A DNA stretch of 51,655 nucleotides from UBA11524 sp045132495 (GTDB lineage: Bacteria > Bacillota > Clostridia > Christensenellales > Aristaeellaceae): contig JBGUSK010000118.1 of NCBI GenBank assembly GCA_045132495.1, forward strand, positions 1 through 51,655. The letters are read 5' to 3'. The position numbers were made by a program, and so were the translations under genes. This document shows, in pieces, positions 8,775 to 17,315 of this stretch; positions within the stretch are counted from its first letter, which is position 1; each line of letters opens with the position of its first letter. The notes under the pieces were generated by a model that searched no databases, had not been told where the DNA came from, and saw only the letters and a program-made list of their open reading frames with translations.

Positions 8775-8798
8775 GCCGGTCAACACGCCCTGACCGGC
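8775..8798 (-). promoter_or_regulatory. Leader hairpin between riboswitch terminator and first ribosome site
   Basis: A perfect eight-base-pair stem GCCGGTCA/TGACCGGC (8775-8782 with 8791-8798) lies 14 bases before the AAAGGAGG site of the first gene. It has no T run, so it is not a terminator; it could be part of the expression platform or protect the processed 5' end. Confidence 0.5.
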
Positions 8799-8803
8799 TG
8801 CAA

Positions 8804-8830
8804 ACAAAAACCCCCGACACACAGGTCGGG
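8804..8830 (-). terminator. Riboswitch-controlled intrinsic terminator
   Basis: On the minus strand CCCGAC, a six-base loop and GTCGGG (8813-8830) are followed by GGTTTTTGTTT. It sits between the cobalamin aptamer and the first gene, the place expected for a transcriptional off-switch formed when cobalamin is bound. Confidence 0.85.
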
Positions 8831-8911
8831 AGAGTACAGCAAAACCGCGCCGCGCTCCTTGCGAACGCTGCGATGGGTCGGCTGCACACCTCTCGCCAAA
8901 CTGTGCCACAC

Positions 8912-9103
8912 GCGGATGCTACGGCAGGTCTCCTGGCTTGTGATGACGCCCCGATGACCGGGGACGGCGGCACGCCCTTCTCAGAGATCACTCTCCAATG
9001 GGTTCGTCGTGCCTTCTGATCAGTTACAGTAGTGGCGGCTGCTCCGGTTTCGCACCGGATTCCCTTTTGCTCTGTGCCGCATCGGGCACAAACCGTATTC
9101 CGC
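8912..9103 (-). ncRNA. Cobalamin (AdoCbl-type) riboswitch aptamer
   Basis: Read on the minus strand, the region carries the conserved cobalamin riboswitch core: AAAGGGAATCCGGTGCGAAA, then CCGGAGCAGCCGCCACTACTGT, and near the 3' end the B12 box AAGCCAGGAGACCTGCC (8923-8939). Stem P1 can be drawn between GCGGAATACGG (9093-9103) and CCGTAGCATCCGC (8912-8924). These elements are diagnostic for the class described upstream of btuB and cob genes. A terminator follows at 8804-8830, so binding of cobalamin should stop transcription of the ECF operon. Confidence 0.97.
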
Positions 9104-9122
9104 ATATTCAGTTGACGGATAC

Positions 9123-9151
9123 ATTGTAGCATGTCCCACCAGGTGCGTCAA
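9123..9151 (-). promoter_or_regulatory. Promoter of the cobalamin operon
   Basis: Minus-strand TTGACG (9146-9151), a 17-base spacer and TACAAT (9123-9128). Transcription would start near 9116, about 13 bases before P1 of the riboswitch. Confidence 0.85.
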
Positions 9152-9153
9152 GC

Positions 9154-9184
9154 AAAAACGCCCGACTCCCGCAGGCGTCAGGCG
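9154..9184 (-). terminator. Terminator of the surface-fibre operon
   Basis: CGCCTGAC/GTCGGGCG (one T·G pair) with a ten-base loop is followed by TTTTT on the minus strand. It lies 16 bases after the sortase stop and touches the -35 of the cobalamin operon promoter. Confidence 0.85.
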
Positions 9185-9199
9185 CATTGTGTATTTGCT

Positions 9200-10432
9200 C
9201 TATTCTTCCGAAAAAAGCGGGTTCCTTTCCCACGCCAGTCCGAGCCTGCCAATGACAATATAGCGTGCATTCTCAAAATTGTAGGCGCAGGTGGACAGCG
9301 TGACCAGATGATCCTTCCGGCAGTCGATCTCCACGTGAGCGTCAAAATTGGACTTCTTCTCCGCTTCGGCAACAAACTTCTGCATGTCATTCTCATCTGA
9401 AATGGCAATGTCGTAGCAGTGGTCATGCCCATCGGTGACATAGCCCGCGAAAACCTCAATCACATAGATCTCATCTCTGCCCACCGCCACCATGAAGGGA
9501 TGTGCGTCAAAGAAGCCCCGGCTTTCGTAGTCCGTCAGGCCGTGGAACATGGAGCTGTCCCGCATATGGTGTCCGTAGATCAGCGTGTTGGGGTCGCGGA
9601 AATCCGTCAGGTTGCGATAATCCACAAACAGCGTGCCCGCCCTGTTCGCCCTCCGATTGAACATATGGTCAATGTAGAAGCTGTTGTTGCCGCCCTGCAC
9701 CACCGGGTAGTCGATGGGGGTGCCCGCCGCGTACAGCCAGAACTGATAGTGCCCGTTGATCTCACGCAACCTGTCATGTTCGATCTCTGCCAGCCAACGC
9801 TGGAGGATCGCCTGCATCACCGCCAGGCAGTGCTCGCCCTCCACGCCTCCGTACGGAACCAGCATATCCAGATAAGCCTTGCCATGGGGATTTCCTTCAA
9901 AGGCTGCCATACTGTCCGCGATCTGCCACGCGGGTTCCGCTGCGGGAACCGCAGATTCCGCTGTTGCAGCAGGCGTCGGGGCAGGTGTGACCGCCGAAGC
10001 GGGTGTGGCGGTCGCAAATGGCGTAGCCGTCGGGCGAATGGCGGCGTCAACGCCCGCCTTCATCCCATCAGGACGGTTTCCCGGCGCGAATACCGCCTGC
10101 AGCCAGGGCAGCGTATTGACGCGGTATGCAGCGTTCTCCGCGCTGCGGACATCGCGTTCCGCCTGCTTCCTGAAGGTCTTCCACAGGGCAAGCTCTTCCC
10201 GTTCCTTCACACCTGCCGCTGCCTGGAACATCGCCTCCACGATGGCGTGCACGTCCTCCGACGGCAGCTGCGCGATCACCTCCAGCTGCGCATCCGTCAG
10301 CAGATGCATCAGGCTTCCATCAGCATACAGCATCGGGTAGAACCATCGGGCGTCCTTTTCCGCTGGCTCATCCGCCAATACAAGTGACGCAGTCAGCAGT
10401 ATCAACAGCAGTATCAGCAGCAGCCGTTTCAC
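9200..10432 (-). CDS. srtB: Class B sortase with N-terminal helical domain and Pro/Thr linker
   Basis: A 410-residue protein starting at GTG 10432, which overlaps the stop of the small upstream gene as GTGA. Residues 1-22 are a hydrophobic signal or anchor; 25-125 a helical region; about 150-190 a Thr/Pro/Ala linker (repeated TPA, TATP); 200-410 the sortase B domain. Catalytic residues are visible: His in LIYGHHMRDSSMF (near 289), Cys in VTLSTCAY (near 382) and Arg shortly after in ENARYIVIGRL. Sortases join a substrate's sorting signal to the cell wall by transpeptidation. The only obvious substrate in the operon is the protein at 10700-11323. It is the last gene before the terminator at 9154. 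The helical N-terminal half is unusual for class B sortases. Confidence 0.92.
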   Translation of the reverse strand: MKRLLLILLLILLTASLVLADEPAEKDARWFYPMLYADGSLMHLLTDAQLEVIAQLPSEDVHAIVEAMFQAAAGVKEREELALWKTFRKQAERDVRSAENAAYRVNTLPWLQAVFAPGNRPDGMKAGVDAAIRPTATPFATATPASAVTPAPTPAATAESAVPAAEPAWQIADSMAAFEGNPHGKAYLDMLVPYGGVEGEHCLAVMQAILQRWLAEIEHDRLREINGHYQFWLYAAGTPIDYPVVQGGNNSFYIDHMFNRRANRAGTLFVDYRNLTDFRDPNTLIYGHHMRDSSMFHGLTDYESRGFFDAHPFMVAVGRDEIYVIEVFAGYVTDGHDHCYDIAISDENDMQKFVAEAEKKSNFDAHVEIDCRKDHLVTLSTCAYNFENARYIVIGRLGLAWERNPLFSEE

Positions 10433-10602
10433 AGCTTCCACCCGCCCTTCATCAGCCCGGTATTGCGCAGGCTGTCGTAGTAGTCCTCGCTCACGCCATA
10501 CTGGTACTCCTGCCACAGAATGTACCCCACCACTGCGATCAGCGCGAGGATCAGCACCAGCAATATCAGCTTGAGCAGCTTTGCATGATTGTTTTTCTTC
10601 AT
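10429..10602 (-). CDS. Small single-pass membrane protein coupled to the sortase
   Basis: A 57-residue open frame, MKKNNHAKLLKLILLVLILA..., with an AAGGAG site seven bases before ATG 10602. A basic start, one transmembrane helix (about residues 9-29) and a short extracellular tail containing QEYQYGVSEDYYDSLRNTG make up the whole protein. The tail resembles the membrane-proximal linker seen at the N-terminus of many clostridial class B sortases. Its stop overlaps the sortase start (GTGA), indicating translational coupling. It may be a sortase anchor or partner subunit; no function is established. Confidence 0.75.
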   Translation of the reverse strand: MKKNNHAKLLKLILLVLILALIAVVGYILWQEYQYGVSEDYYDSLRNTGLMKGGWKL

Positions 10603-10614
10603 AAAACTCCTTGT

Positions 10615-10690
10615 CCTGCAAGTGTATTTGCAGGCTGCCGAACCCCCTGCATATCAGCAGGAGGCCGGAGGCTACTCCGCCCCGGCCTCC
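10615..10690 (-). promoter_or_regulatory. Two consecutive hairpins before the small membrane protein and sortase genes
   Basis: GGAGGCCGG/CCGGCCTCC (10660-10668 with 10682-10690) and CCTGCAA/TTGCAGG (10615-10621 with 10628-10634) form strong stems without T runs in the 97-base gap between the anchored protein and the small gene. They could stabilise the upstream mRNA or reduce sortase expression relative to the fibre genes. Confidence 0.5.
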
Positions 10691-10699
10691 ATGGGTTAT

Positions 10700-11323
10700 T
10701 CAGTTTGCCGCCTTCTGACGCTTCATCTGGATGAGCACATACGCAATCGCCGCGAGGATCATCGCCGCAGCCAGCAGCCAGGTGCTCAGATCAAAATCAT
10801 CGCCAGTATGGGGCGTATCCGGCACCTCAATGACCTCCTCCACCATGAATGTCCACGGTACAATCCCCATCGTGCACATGAACTCGTTACTCAGGTCAAA
10901 GGGGACGGTAAGGGTCAGCACCAGGTCGGTCGAGCCATTTCTCTTGAAGGTGCCCAGGAGCGTATTTTCCGTCAGCTGACCAGTCTCAGAAACCGCAGCG
11001 TCGAAAATCTGCCCATCCTTGGTGGACACCTGCAGATTCATCCGGCTGAGGAACTCCTGATACTTTTCATCCACCGGCTCTGCGCGCAGGTAGATACGCA
11101 TCTGCTTGTCGGAACTGTTGCGCACGGTGATGCGCTGGGTCAGCACATCGCCCGGCATGACCATCTTGAAATTCTCAAACAGGTCGCTCTCCGAAAAAGC
11201 TGTACCCGGCAGGAACACGAATTTCTCCGCGCCGCCCTCGTACCGCACCAGCGAAACCGCCTGCGCCGTCACGCAGCCCAGCAGCATCAGGAGGGTCAGG
11301 ACGAAAGATAATTTCTTTTTCAT
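10700..11323 (-). CDS. Wall-anchored surface protein with PHTGD sorting signal
   Basis: A 207-residue protein: signal peptide 1-22, a beta-rich ectodomain (about 25-165), then TPHTGDD, a hydrophobic helix LSTWLLAAAMILAAIAYVLI and a basic tail MKRQKAAN. That order is a cell-wall sorting signal of LPXTG-variant type (xPHTG). The ectodomain has no family I recognise with confidence; its N-terminal half carries a VMPGDVLTQRITVRNSSDKQ stretch like the conserved region of TasA/CalY-type and DUF11-type surface proteins. It is the only protein of the operon with both a sorting motif and a tail, so it is the likely wall anchor for the fibre, in the position of TapA of Bacillus biofilm fibres. RBS AAGGAGG supports the start. 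Confidence 0.85.
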   Translation of the reverse strand: MKKKLSFVLTLLMLLGCVTAQAVSLVRYEGGAEKFVFLPGTAFSESDLFENFKMVMPGDVLTQRITVRNSSDKQMRIYLRAEPVDEKYQEFLSRMNLQVSTKDGQIFDAAVSETGQLTENTLLGTFKRNGSTDLVLTLTVPFDLSNEFMCTMGIVPWTFMVEEVIEVPDTPHTGDDFDLSTWLLAAAMILAAIAYVLIQMKRQKAAN

Positions 11324-11335
11324 CTTCTGACCTCC

Positions 11336-11884
11336 TTACTGCGCTGTGGTCGGCGGAGTCCAGCCCCATGCATTCTTCACAGCGTCTGCAGGCTGGGACT
11401 GGATGGCCTGGTGGACCACGGTCACTTCAAGGCGATGAACACCCTCAGGCTTGTTTTCTTCACGGATCGGAGCATCTGCTGCCAGCAGGTTTTCTGTAGT
11501 GGCTCCAACAGCAAGCTCGCCATTGTAATAATAGTAGTTGCCCACCTTTGTCCAATGCTCTGTGTTGTAGCTGCTCATGCCACTCCAGGGCGCAATAATA
11601 CGTCCGGCAGCATCCACCCAGTTGCCGTATATCGCCACACGGACATACGCAGGGATATTGGTTGAGAGGTTCTTGTTCAGCACCTGAATGCTGCTTTTGG
11701 TCTGAATACCATTGACTTCCTGGACATTTTCGACGATCTTTGTATCCACCTGTACCGGCGTGAAGGTATTGGTCACCGGGCCCGAGCCAACCGCCAGGAA
11801 CGCCACCGTGCCGCTGACCGTGCAGGTCAGCAGCAGAGTGACCGCGATGAGCAGCATGAGGCTCTTCTTGCTGAATTTCTTCAT
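11336..11884 (-). CDS. TasA/CalY-like protein with SipW-dependent signal peptide
   Basis: A 182-residue protein. The start at ATG 11884 (MKKFSKKS) gives a SipW-type leader: basic start, hydrophobic core and the VSGTVAFLA cleavage region, followed by PVTNTFTPVQVDTKIVE, the fibre-subunit N-terminal strand. The body is beta-rich with WTKVGNYYYYNGEL, the motif that in relatives precedes the C-terminal strands. An upstream in-frame ATG at 11908 lies inside the preceding coding sequence and lacks a ribosome site. It follows the giant adhesin by 16 bases, far from the other four subunits of the same type, and may be a minor or tip-end subunit. Confidence 0.85.
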   Translation of the reverse strand: MKKFSKKSLMLLIAVTLLLTCTVSGTVAFLAVGSGPVTNTFTPVQVDTKIVENVQEVNGIQTKSSIQVLNKNLSTNIPAYVRVAIYGNWVDAAGRIIAPWSGMSSYNTEHWTKVGNYYYYNGELAVGATTENLLAADAPIREENKPEGVHRLEVTVVHQAIQSQPADAVKNAWGWTPPTTAQ

Positions 11885-11900
11885 TATCTGCCCATCCTCC

Positions 11901-14900
11901 TTACTCATTTACGCCAGCATTGCTGCCCGTGCCAAAGTTGTTGACAAGGTAGCTCTCATCGTGCATCCACTGGTCGGAATAGCTGTGATTGGTAATCGTG
12001 CAGGTTGTCGGCTCATCACCGATGGTGCCATCGGCCTTATCGTACGACGGTTCATCGCTGTACAGCCAGGTCCATCCGGTGCGCTCGGTCACAGTGTAGG
12101 TGCTGCCCACCTGGAGTTTGGTAATGGTCGCAGAGGGATTGTCGTTGTTGAGCACCAGGGTATAGGTAGTCGGCACATTGTTTGTGGTAATCTCCACATC
12201 CACGATGGCGCTCTCGTTGTTCTTCAGGCCAGACTTGGTGACCTTCAGCTCACCATACCGCAGGGGATAATGGTTGGTGACTGTCGTGCTCACGCCGTTT
12301 TCAGGGATCGCACCCTTTTCTTTTCCATCGTACTCGACAGAGAAGTTATCCGGCACGGCTTCCTCCACAGAATACTGGGTACCTACCGGCAGGTTTTGGA
12401 GGATCGCAGTCTGACCGTCCGTCAGGGAGAAGGTCAGCATATTGTCCTGCAGTGTCATCGGCGTTGCGGCCGCACCAGCAATGCTGACACTGATGGTGTT
12501 GCCCGGGAGCACACCGGTCAGCTTGACCGTGAAGACAAACTCAGTACCCTCTGGCGCCTTGAAGCCCACCTGCTCCACAACCGTTTTGGTGATGGACAGA
12601 TCAGCCAGCTTCCACTCAAACTTGGCATAGTAGGTGGCGCTTGCGTATGCATCCTTCTCTTCACCGTTAACAGCGATCTTTTGAGTCTTTTCCGGAATGA
12701 TTTTTACAGTTCCATCCGTATTTGTGGTAATCCACTCCGCCTCAACAGGATGTGTGCAGTCTTCATCTGTGAACCATCCCACAAACTCGAAAGCAGGGAG
12801 CTTCGCCGCAGCAGTAGACCCCAGCGCAGTACCAGACATCACCTTGACGGTCTCCGCATCCGCACTCAGGGTGCCACAGACATCGAACGTTGTTCCATTC
12901 GGTGCAACACCTACGTACTTGATCTCCACATCATTCTCCACATAGTAGTAGGTAATGATGTTCAGCTTGACCGTGTCGCTCTTCTCGACGCGGATGCTGA
13001 TCTGACCCTCCTGCGGATTCACCTGCTTGTAGGTATAACCAGGGATTGTCTTCGGAGCGCCGCTCTTCGTATCACCATACCTGGCTTTGCCCGTTTCTGT
13101 CTGTTCCAGCATAACGCCCGTATTGAGCTCCACATGGCGGATCTCATAGGGATACTCATTGCGCACGTAGTACAGCTTCAGTTCGAGGCCTTCCTGCGGC
13201 AGCGTGACCGAGCCGTTTCCGACCACTTCCTTGCTGGTCTCAACACCGCCATAGATGCATTCCGTCCTTGCAACATCGAACGTGTAGCCGTCCAACGCCA
13301 GATCGAAATCTTCAGCCTTCAACTGCGTCGTATTGATTTTCCCCTGCGCCTGCGTGCCAGTACCGTATTCGGTCCAATTGCTGCCCGTCAGAGGTTCAAG
13401 CCAGTGCGACACCTTGTAATATGCGTTTACTTCATCTTTCTTATAGTAGAAGTTGATGACATTATCCGGGTGCACTGATACACCGTCAACCTTAATCCAT
13501 TCTTCTCCCTCGCCAAGCGCCTCCTCGGAGATCACCAGGCGTTTCTGGTAGGCATCAGGCATATAGCCCGTAAAAACCTTGAAGGTCTCAGTGACGACTG
13601 CCTTTTTATTGTCGCTGTGGAGCACCTGTTCCTGCATTTTGGTAGTGCCATCAGCCTCCTGCACCCAGTAGCGCACGATATATGGCACTGCAATCTTCGG
13701 CACATACCAGAAGGTAAAGGTATTGGCGCCGGTATTATCCGCATCATCAATGCTGAGGGTGATGGAGTGGCTCTTGACTTCGGGGAAATAGCCCGTACGG
13801 TAATCCGGCTTGAGCTCCTCACCGCCCTTGGCGTCGAAGGTCTTGGTCATGCCAGCCAGAGTGGAACCGGTGATCGGGTCAGCGATCTCGGTATCCTCAC
13901 CCTTGATTTTGAAGTATACCGTGTACGCCTTCAGGATGTTGGAGGACCATTTACCGTAGACCTTCAAATCCTGGGTGATGGGCATGCTTTCGAAGTCGAT
14001 GGCCTTTTCGATGCCATCGTCCTCGTAGAACCAGCCGATAAAGGTCAGGCCGCCGTTAGTGCCATGGCCGGGCACCTGGCCTTCGGTCAACACCGTGCCA
14101 TGGGGCACATTCTTGCTCAGTTCGCCGTTTTCCAGTTGCTCATTGCTATCTACATCGCCCTTGGTCTGGTAGAAGTACACATTGTGGGTAACGGGCTGCC
14201 ACTTAGCGTAGAACGTCACATTGCTCGCGGGCATCGTGCTGTTCCAGTTGACCTCTGTACCAGTATAGCATTCCGGGGTGGTATACCAGCCTACGAACTC
14301 GTATGCGTCCTTCTCCAATCCGACAGGATATTCAGGTTTACCGGGGTTGTATGTACTGAAGGACTGATCGAACATCAGCGTTTGGTTTAACGGTGCATCA
14401 GATTCCTTATTGTGGTTGAAAAAGGAGAGCGTGTAGGTGTTCCGCTTATAGTAAAAGACATTGCAATAGGCACACGCATTATCCGGGCACTGATAATATT
14501 TGCTTCCTTGCGCATAATTCTTGGACTTGTACTGAGCATCATCGTTGGTGTCGCGGGTGTCGTTCACGCACTCAAAGCCTGTATACTCAAATGGGTCAAC
14601 GCGGGTGTTGTCATTATGCGCACAGGTAAACACAGCAGTATCTACCAATACGTACGATTTGTCATCATACGTCTTATCCGCCGTTTGTCCGGGAAGAACC
14701 TCAAAGTAAATATGATAACGATGTTCAGAAATATTCTCCCACGATGCCCCCCACCACGCAATCATTCGTTGTGCAACAGGATCGTCAGGATCTTTGATCA
14801 TATCAGCAGACATCACAGGATAGGAACCGACAATGTTGGCGTGATCATCGCCGTATGTTTTACGGTACCCTGTGCCCGCTTCAGCAGCCCAACTGCCCCA

Positions 14901-17285
14901 TACGAAGGTTTTTATCCAGCCATGATCCTGCCATTGTGTAGTATTGCCAAGAGCCGCTGCAGGCCAGATCGCCTCAATATTCGCACCATACTCCGCTTGA
15001 ATAGAGAGATAATAGTATGTATATCCTCCAATTACCTCCGTTTTCCTGGTGAATCGGGTGTCCGTAACTTCCGGCATTGCTCCATCATCGACGTTCTCCC
15101 ATTGGCAATTATCAAGCCGGCCATCCCTTGTCAATGAGGCAATTTGTATATCATCCCCATTTTCCCTTGCATAGATATACCGAATCTCGTACTCATTGCG
15201 GGAATAATACACGTTAACAACAGTGGAGCCGTCGCCGGCGACAGTGACCTGCCCACCACCCGCGTTGAAATACTTGGTACTAATTTCATCATAGGTAAAG
15301 TAGTCAGCATCTTCGATTGTATCAACCGCCGAAGCCGGATGCGCCTTGCCTACATCGGAAGGAGTCAGCACGGTTCCAGCTACACTATCAACGGTTTTCT
15401 GTCCCCAATAGCTGTAAGTCGTAACATCCGGGTCGTCTTTTACATCTGCATTCCAGTACACCACCGTGTATCTGGCCTTCTGCGCATCCCATAAAGCCCT
15501 ATATTTCCTGTTCTCCGCAGGTACAGTATCAGGCAGTTCCACAGTCTTTCCATCCAGCGACCAATCCTCGAATTTATAACCCGCCCGGACAGGGTCAGGA
15601 ACAACACCAACCGGCGTCTCAAAACGGGCATAGATAGGCTCCACGCCGTAGCCGCCGCCCAAGTCAAAGCTCAGCAGGTAATACTCGCGGTCATAATACA
15701 CTTCTACAACGGTGCTGCCGTCCGCGGCAATGGCAGCCTTCTCATACAGCAGCGAGTAGAAACCAGTGGGGTCAAAGCCGGTATTGTTCGCTGCCGTGCG
15801 GTGTTCGCTGTCCAGCGCCACCTCCGGCACCTGGGACTTGGTCAGGCCCGTCATGGTTTCACGGGCCGCCTCGACGTAGTTGTCGTCACCAATGTTCTGC
15901 TTATAGTGGATGACCGTGTAGCTGACCTGCGTGGGCTCATAATACACGTCCAGCACCATGTCTGCCTGAATATTCTCGACATTGATGGTAACCTTATCAG
16001 CCGCGTAGTTGAAGCCCTGCGGCACGTTGTCTTTATTCGTTTCCGCAAGCTTATAGCCGCGCACGGTGGGATTGGGGACATCCGCATTGAAGTTGCCGCC
16101 CTTTTCGATCGTGGCGGTATAGGGGGATGTGACGATCTCACCGCTGCCGCTGAACAGGTAGTTGATCACGATGGTATGCTTGTCCGTTTCAGCACGTTCC
16201 ACCGCAAAGAGAGAGAGCTGTTCCTCCACAGGCTCAGCATAATCACCATTGGCGATCTCCTCAGAGGTCACAGAAACAGAGGCCAGCACCGTTTGGCTGT
16301 CCTTGCTGAAATAACGAAGCTCCGCCACGCCTGTCAATTCAAAGATCGTATTCAGCTTGCCGTTCGTGACCGTCAGGCAAGCGCTGGTCTCACCTGCGAT
16401 ATCAGCCCAATGGACGCCATCATATACCTGCCACTGCGCGCCATCCGCAGCCTCAGCATTGATGAACGCTCGGCCGCCTTTGGGCAGAATGACAGCACGG
16501 CCGCCGTTCATCGGCAGCGTGTATTCCGCACTGGCAATATACTGATTGCCTTGAGGATCGCCGTAATACAGCGGCGGCTGGGGAATATCGGGCTCAATGA
16601 CCTCGCCCTCGCCTGCCCATTCACAGCCTTCGGCATGCAGGCTGGTACCAGGATAAAGCACGCAGGTATCCGCCTCAACCTTGCCGTCCACCACGCAGGT
16701 GCACATCATATCAAAGTACCACTCAGAATCGCTCCACTCATTGCGCCATTCAGACACAACGCCAGCACCCAGATTGATACCGTTGCTGTCCACATTCCAT
16801 GTATTTGTCAAGAAGTAGTAGATTTGCTCTTTGTTGTACAGTCCTGTATCATTGTCCAACGCAACACTGCTCAGATAGCCTACATACTCATCCAGTTCCG
16901 TTATCTGCGCAGCCGGAAGAACCATAATGGCGCTTTTGAGGCTAACGTTGTCTGCGTCAGTGGCCACACAGTAGAACTGCTGCTCTTCCATGGTCACAGT
17001 GGCGTTCATGCACCAAGGGTTATCAGCCGAGGGGAGCGCGTTACCATCCACATCGTACCACTGGAAGGAATACAGCTCCTTGTTTGTCATGTCCGTGAAG
17101 GCTTCGAGCTCATATTCTTCACCCAGAACGCCTGCTTCGAGATTCGTGTATGCATCCTCGGATACTGACTCGTAGAGCATGTTCATCGTGCCCAGCGTCA
17201 AATCATCCACCGACATTGCCCCGGCAGATGAAACCATCAGCATCACCGCCAGCAGCAGAGCCGTCAGTCTGGAAATGTATTTCAT
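11901..17285 (-). CDS. Giant secreted adhesin with InlB-type repeats and C-terminal pilin-like domains
   Basis: A 1794-residue exported protein. Residues 1-23 form a signal peptide (MKYISRLTALLLAVMLMVSS). An N-terminal region (about 24-370) is Ig-like and contains one Cys motif ending LHAEGCEW. About 370-1500 holds many Listeria-Bacteroides (InlB B-repeat/MucBP-like) repeats with phrases such as YTVVYWNAD, VGWYTTPEC and VTFYAKWQP. About 1560-1790 has two Spy0128/DUF5979-like beta domains beginning LSITKTVVEQVGF and LKVTKSGLKNNES, each ending in VTNHYP or ITNHSY. There is no sorting signal or membrane anchor at the C-terminus, so attachment must be through the fibre or non-covalent. It is the largest product of the operon. 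The start follows a GGAGGAATGATCA site. Confidence 0.9.
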   Translation of the reverse strand: MKYISRLTALLLAVMLMVSSAGAMSVDDLTLGTMNMLYESVSEDAYTNLEAGVLGEEYELEAFTDMTNKELYSFQWYDVDGNALPSADNPWCMNATVTMEEQQFYCVATDADNVSLKSAIMVLPAAQITELDEYVGYLSSVALDNDTGLYNKEQIYYFLTNTWNVDSNGINLGAGVVSEWRNEWSDSEWYFDMMCTCVVDGKVEADTCVLYPGTSLHAEGCEWAGEGEVIEPDIPQPPLYYGDPQGNQYIASAEYTLPMNGGRAVILPKGGRAFINAEAADGAQWQVYDGVHWADIAGETSACLTVTNGKLNTIFELTGVAELRYFSKDSQTVLASVSVTSEEIANGDYAEPVEEQLSLFAVERAETDKHTIVINYLFSGSGEIVTSPYTATIEKGGNFNADVPNPTVRGYKLAETNKDNVPQGFNYAADKVTINVENIQADMVLDVYYEPTQVSYTVIHYKQNIGDDNYVEAARETMTGLTKSQVPEVALDSEHRTAANNTGFDPTGFYSLLYEKAAIAADGSTVVEVYYDREYYLLSFDLGGGYGVEPIYARFETPVGVVPDPVRAGYKFEDWSLDGKTVELPDTVPAENRKYRALWDAQKARYTVVYWNADVKDDPDVTTYSYWGQKTVDSVAGTVLTPSDVGKAHPASAVDTIEDADYFTYDEISTKYFNAGGGQVTVAGDGSTVVNVYYSRNEYEIRYIYARENGDDIQIASLTRDGRLDNCQWENVDDGAMPEVTDTRFTRKTEVIGGYTYYYLSIQAEYGANIEAIWPAAALGNTTQWQDHGWIKTFVWGSWAAEAGTGYRKTYGDDHANIVGSYPVMSADMIKDPDDPVAQRMIAWWGASWENISEHRYHIYFEVLPGQTADKTYDDKSYVLVDTAVFTCAHNDNTRVDPFEYTGFECVNDTRDTNDDAQYKSKNYAQGSKYYQCPDNACAYCNVFYYKRNTYTLSFFNHNKESDAPLNQTLMFDQSFSTYNPGKPEYPVGLEKDAYEFVGWYTTPECYTGTEVNWNSTMPASNVTFYAKWQPVTHNVYFYQTKGDVDSNEQLENGELSKNVPHGTVLTEGQVPGHGTNGGLTFIGWFYEDDGIEKAIDFESMPITQDLKVYGKWSSNILKAYTVYFKIKGEDTEIADPITGSTLAGMTKTFDAKGGEELKPDYRTGYFPEVKSHSITLSIDDADNTGANTFTFWYVPKIAVPYIVRYWVQEADGTTKMQEQVLHSDNKKAVVTETFKVFTGYMPDAYQKRLVISEEALGEGEEWIKVDGVSVHPDNVINFYYKKDEVNAYYKVSHWLEPLTGSNWTEYGTGTQAQGKINTTQLKAEDFDLALDGYTFDVARTECIYGGVETSKEVVGNGSVTLPQEGLELKLYYVRNEYPYEIRHVELNTGVMLEQTETGKARYGDTKSGAPKTIPGYTYKQVNPQEGQISIRVEKSDTVKLNIITYYYVENDVEIKYVGVAPNGTTFDVCGTLSADAETVKVMSGTALGSTAAAKLPAFEFVGWFTDEDCTHPVEAEWITTNTDGTVKIIPEKTQKIAVNGEEKDAYASATYYAKFEWKLADLSITKTVVEQVGFKAPEGTEFVFTVKLTGVLPGNTISVSIAGAAATPMTLQDNMLTFSLTDGQTAILQNLPVGTQYSVEEAVPDNFSVEYDGKEKGAIPENGVSTTVTNHYPLRYGELKVTKSGLKNNESAIVDVEITTNNVPTTYTLVLNNDNPSATITKLQVGSTYTVTERTGWTWLYSDEPSYDKADGTIGDEPTTCTITNHSYSDQWMHDESYLVNNFGTGSNAGVNE

Positions 17286-17315
17286 TGATCATTCCTCCAT
17301 TCTGTGGCTCTTGCG

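Noticed and set aside
8745..8909. N-terminal extension of the first cobalamin-operon protein
   Set aside because: It overlaps the riboswitch terminator; the signal peptide and AAAGGAGG start at 8744.
9419..10387. 322-codon plus-strand frame
   Set aside because: Antisense to the sortase; no recognisable domain.
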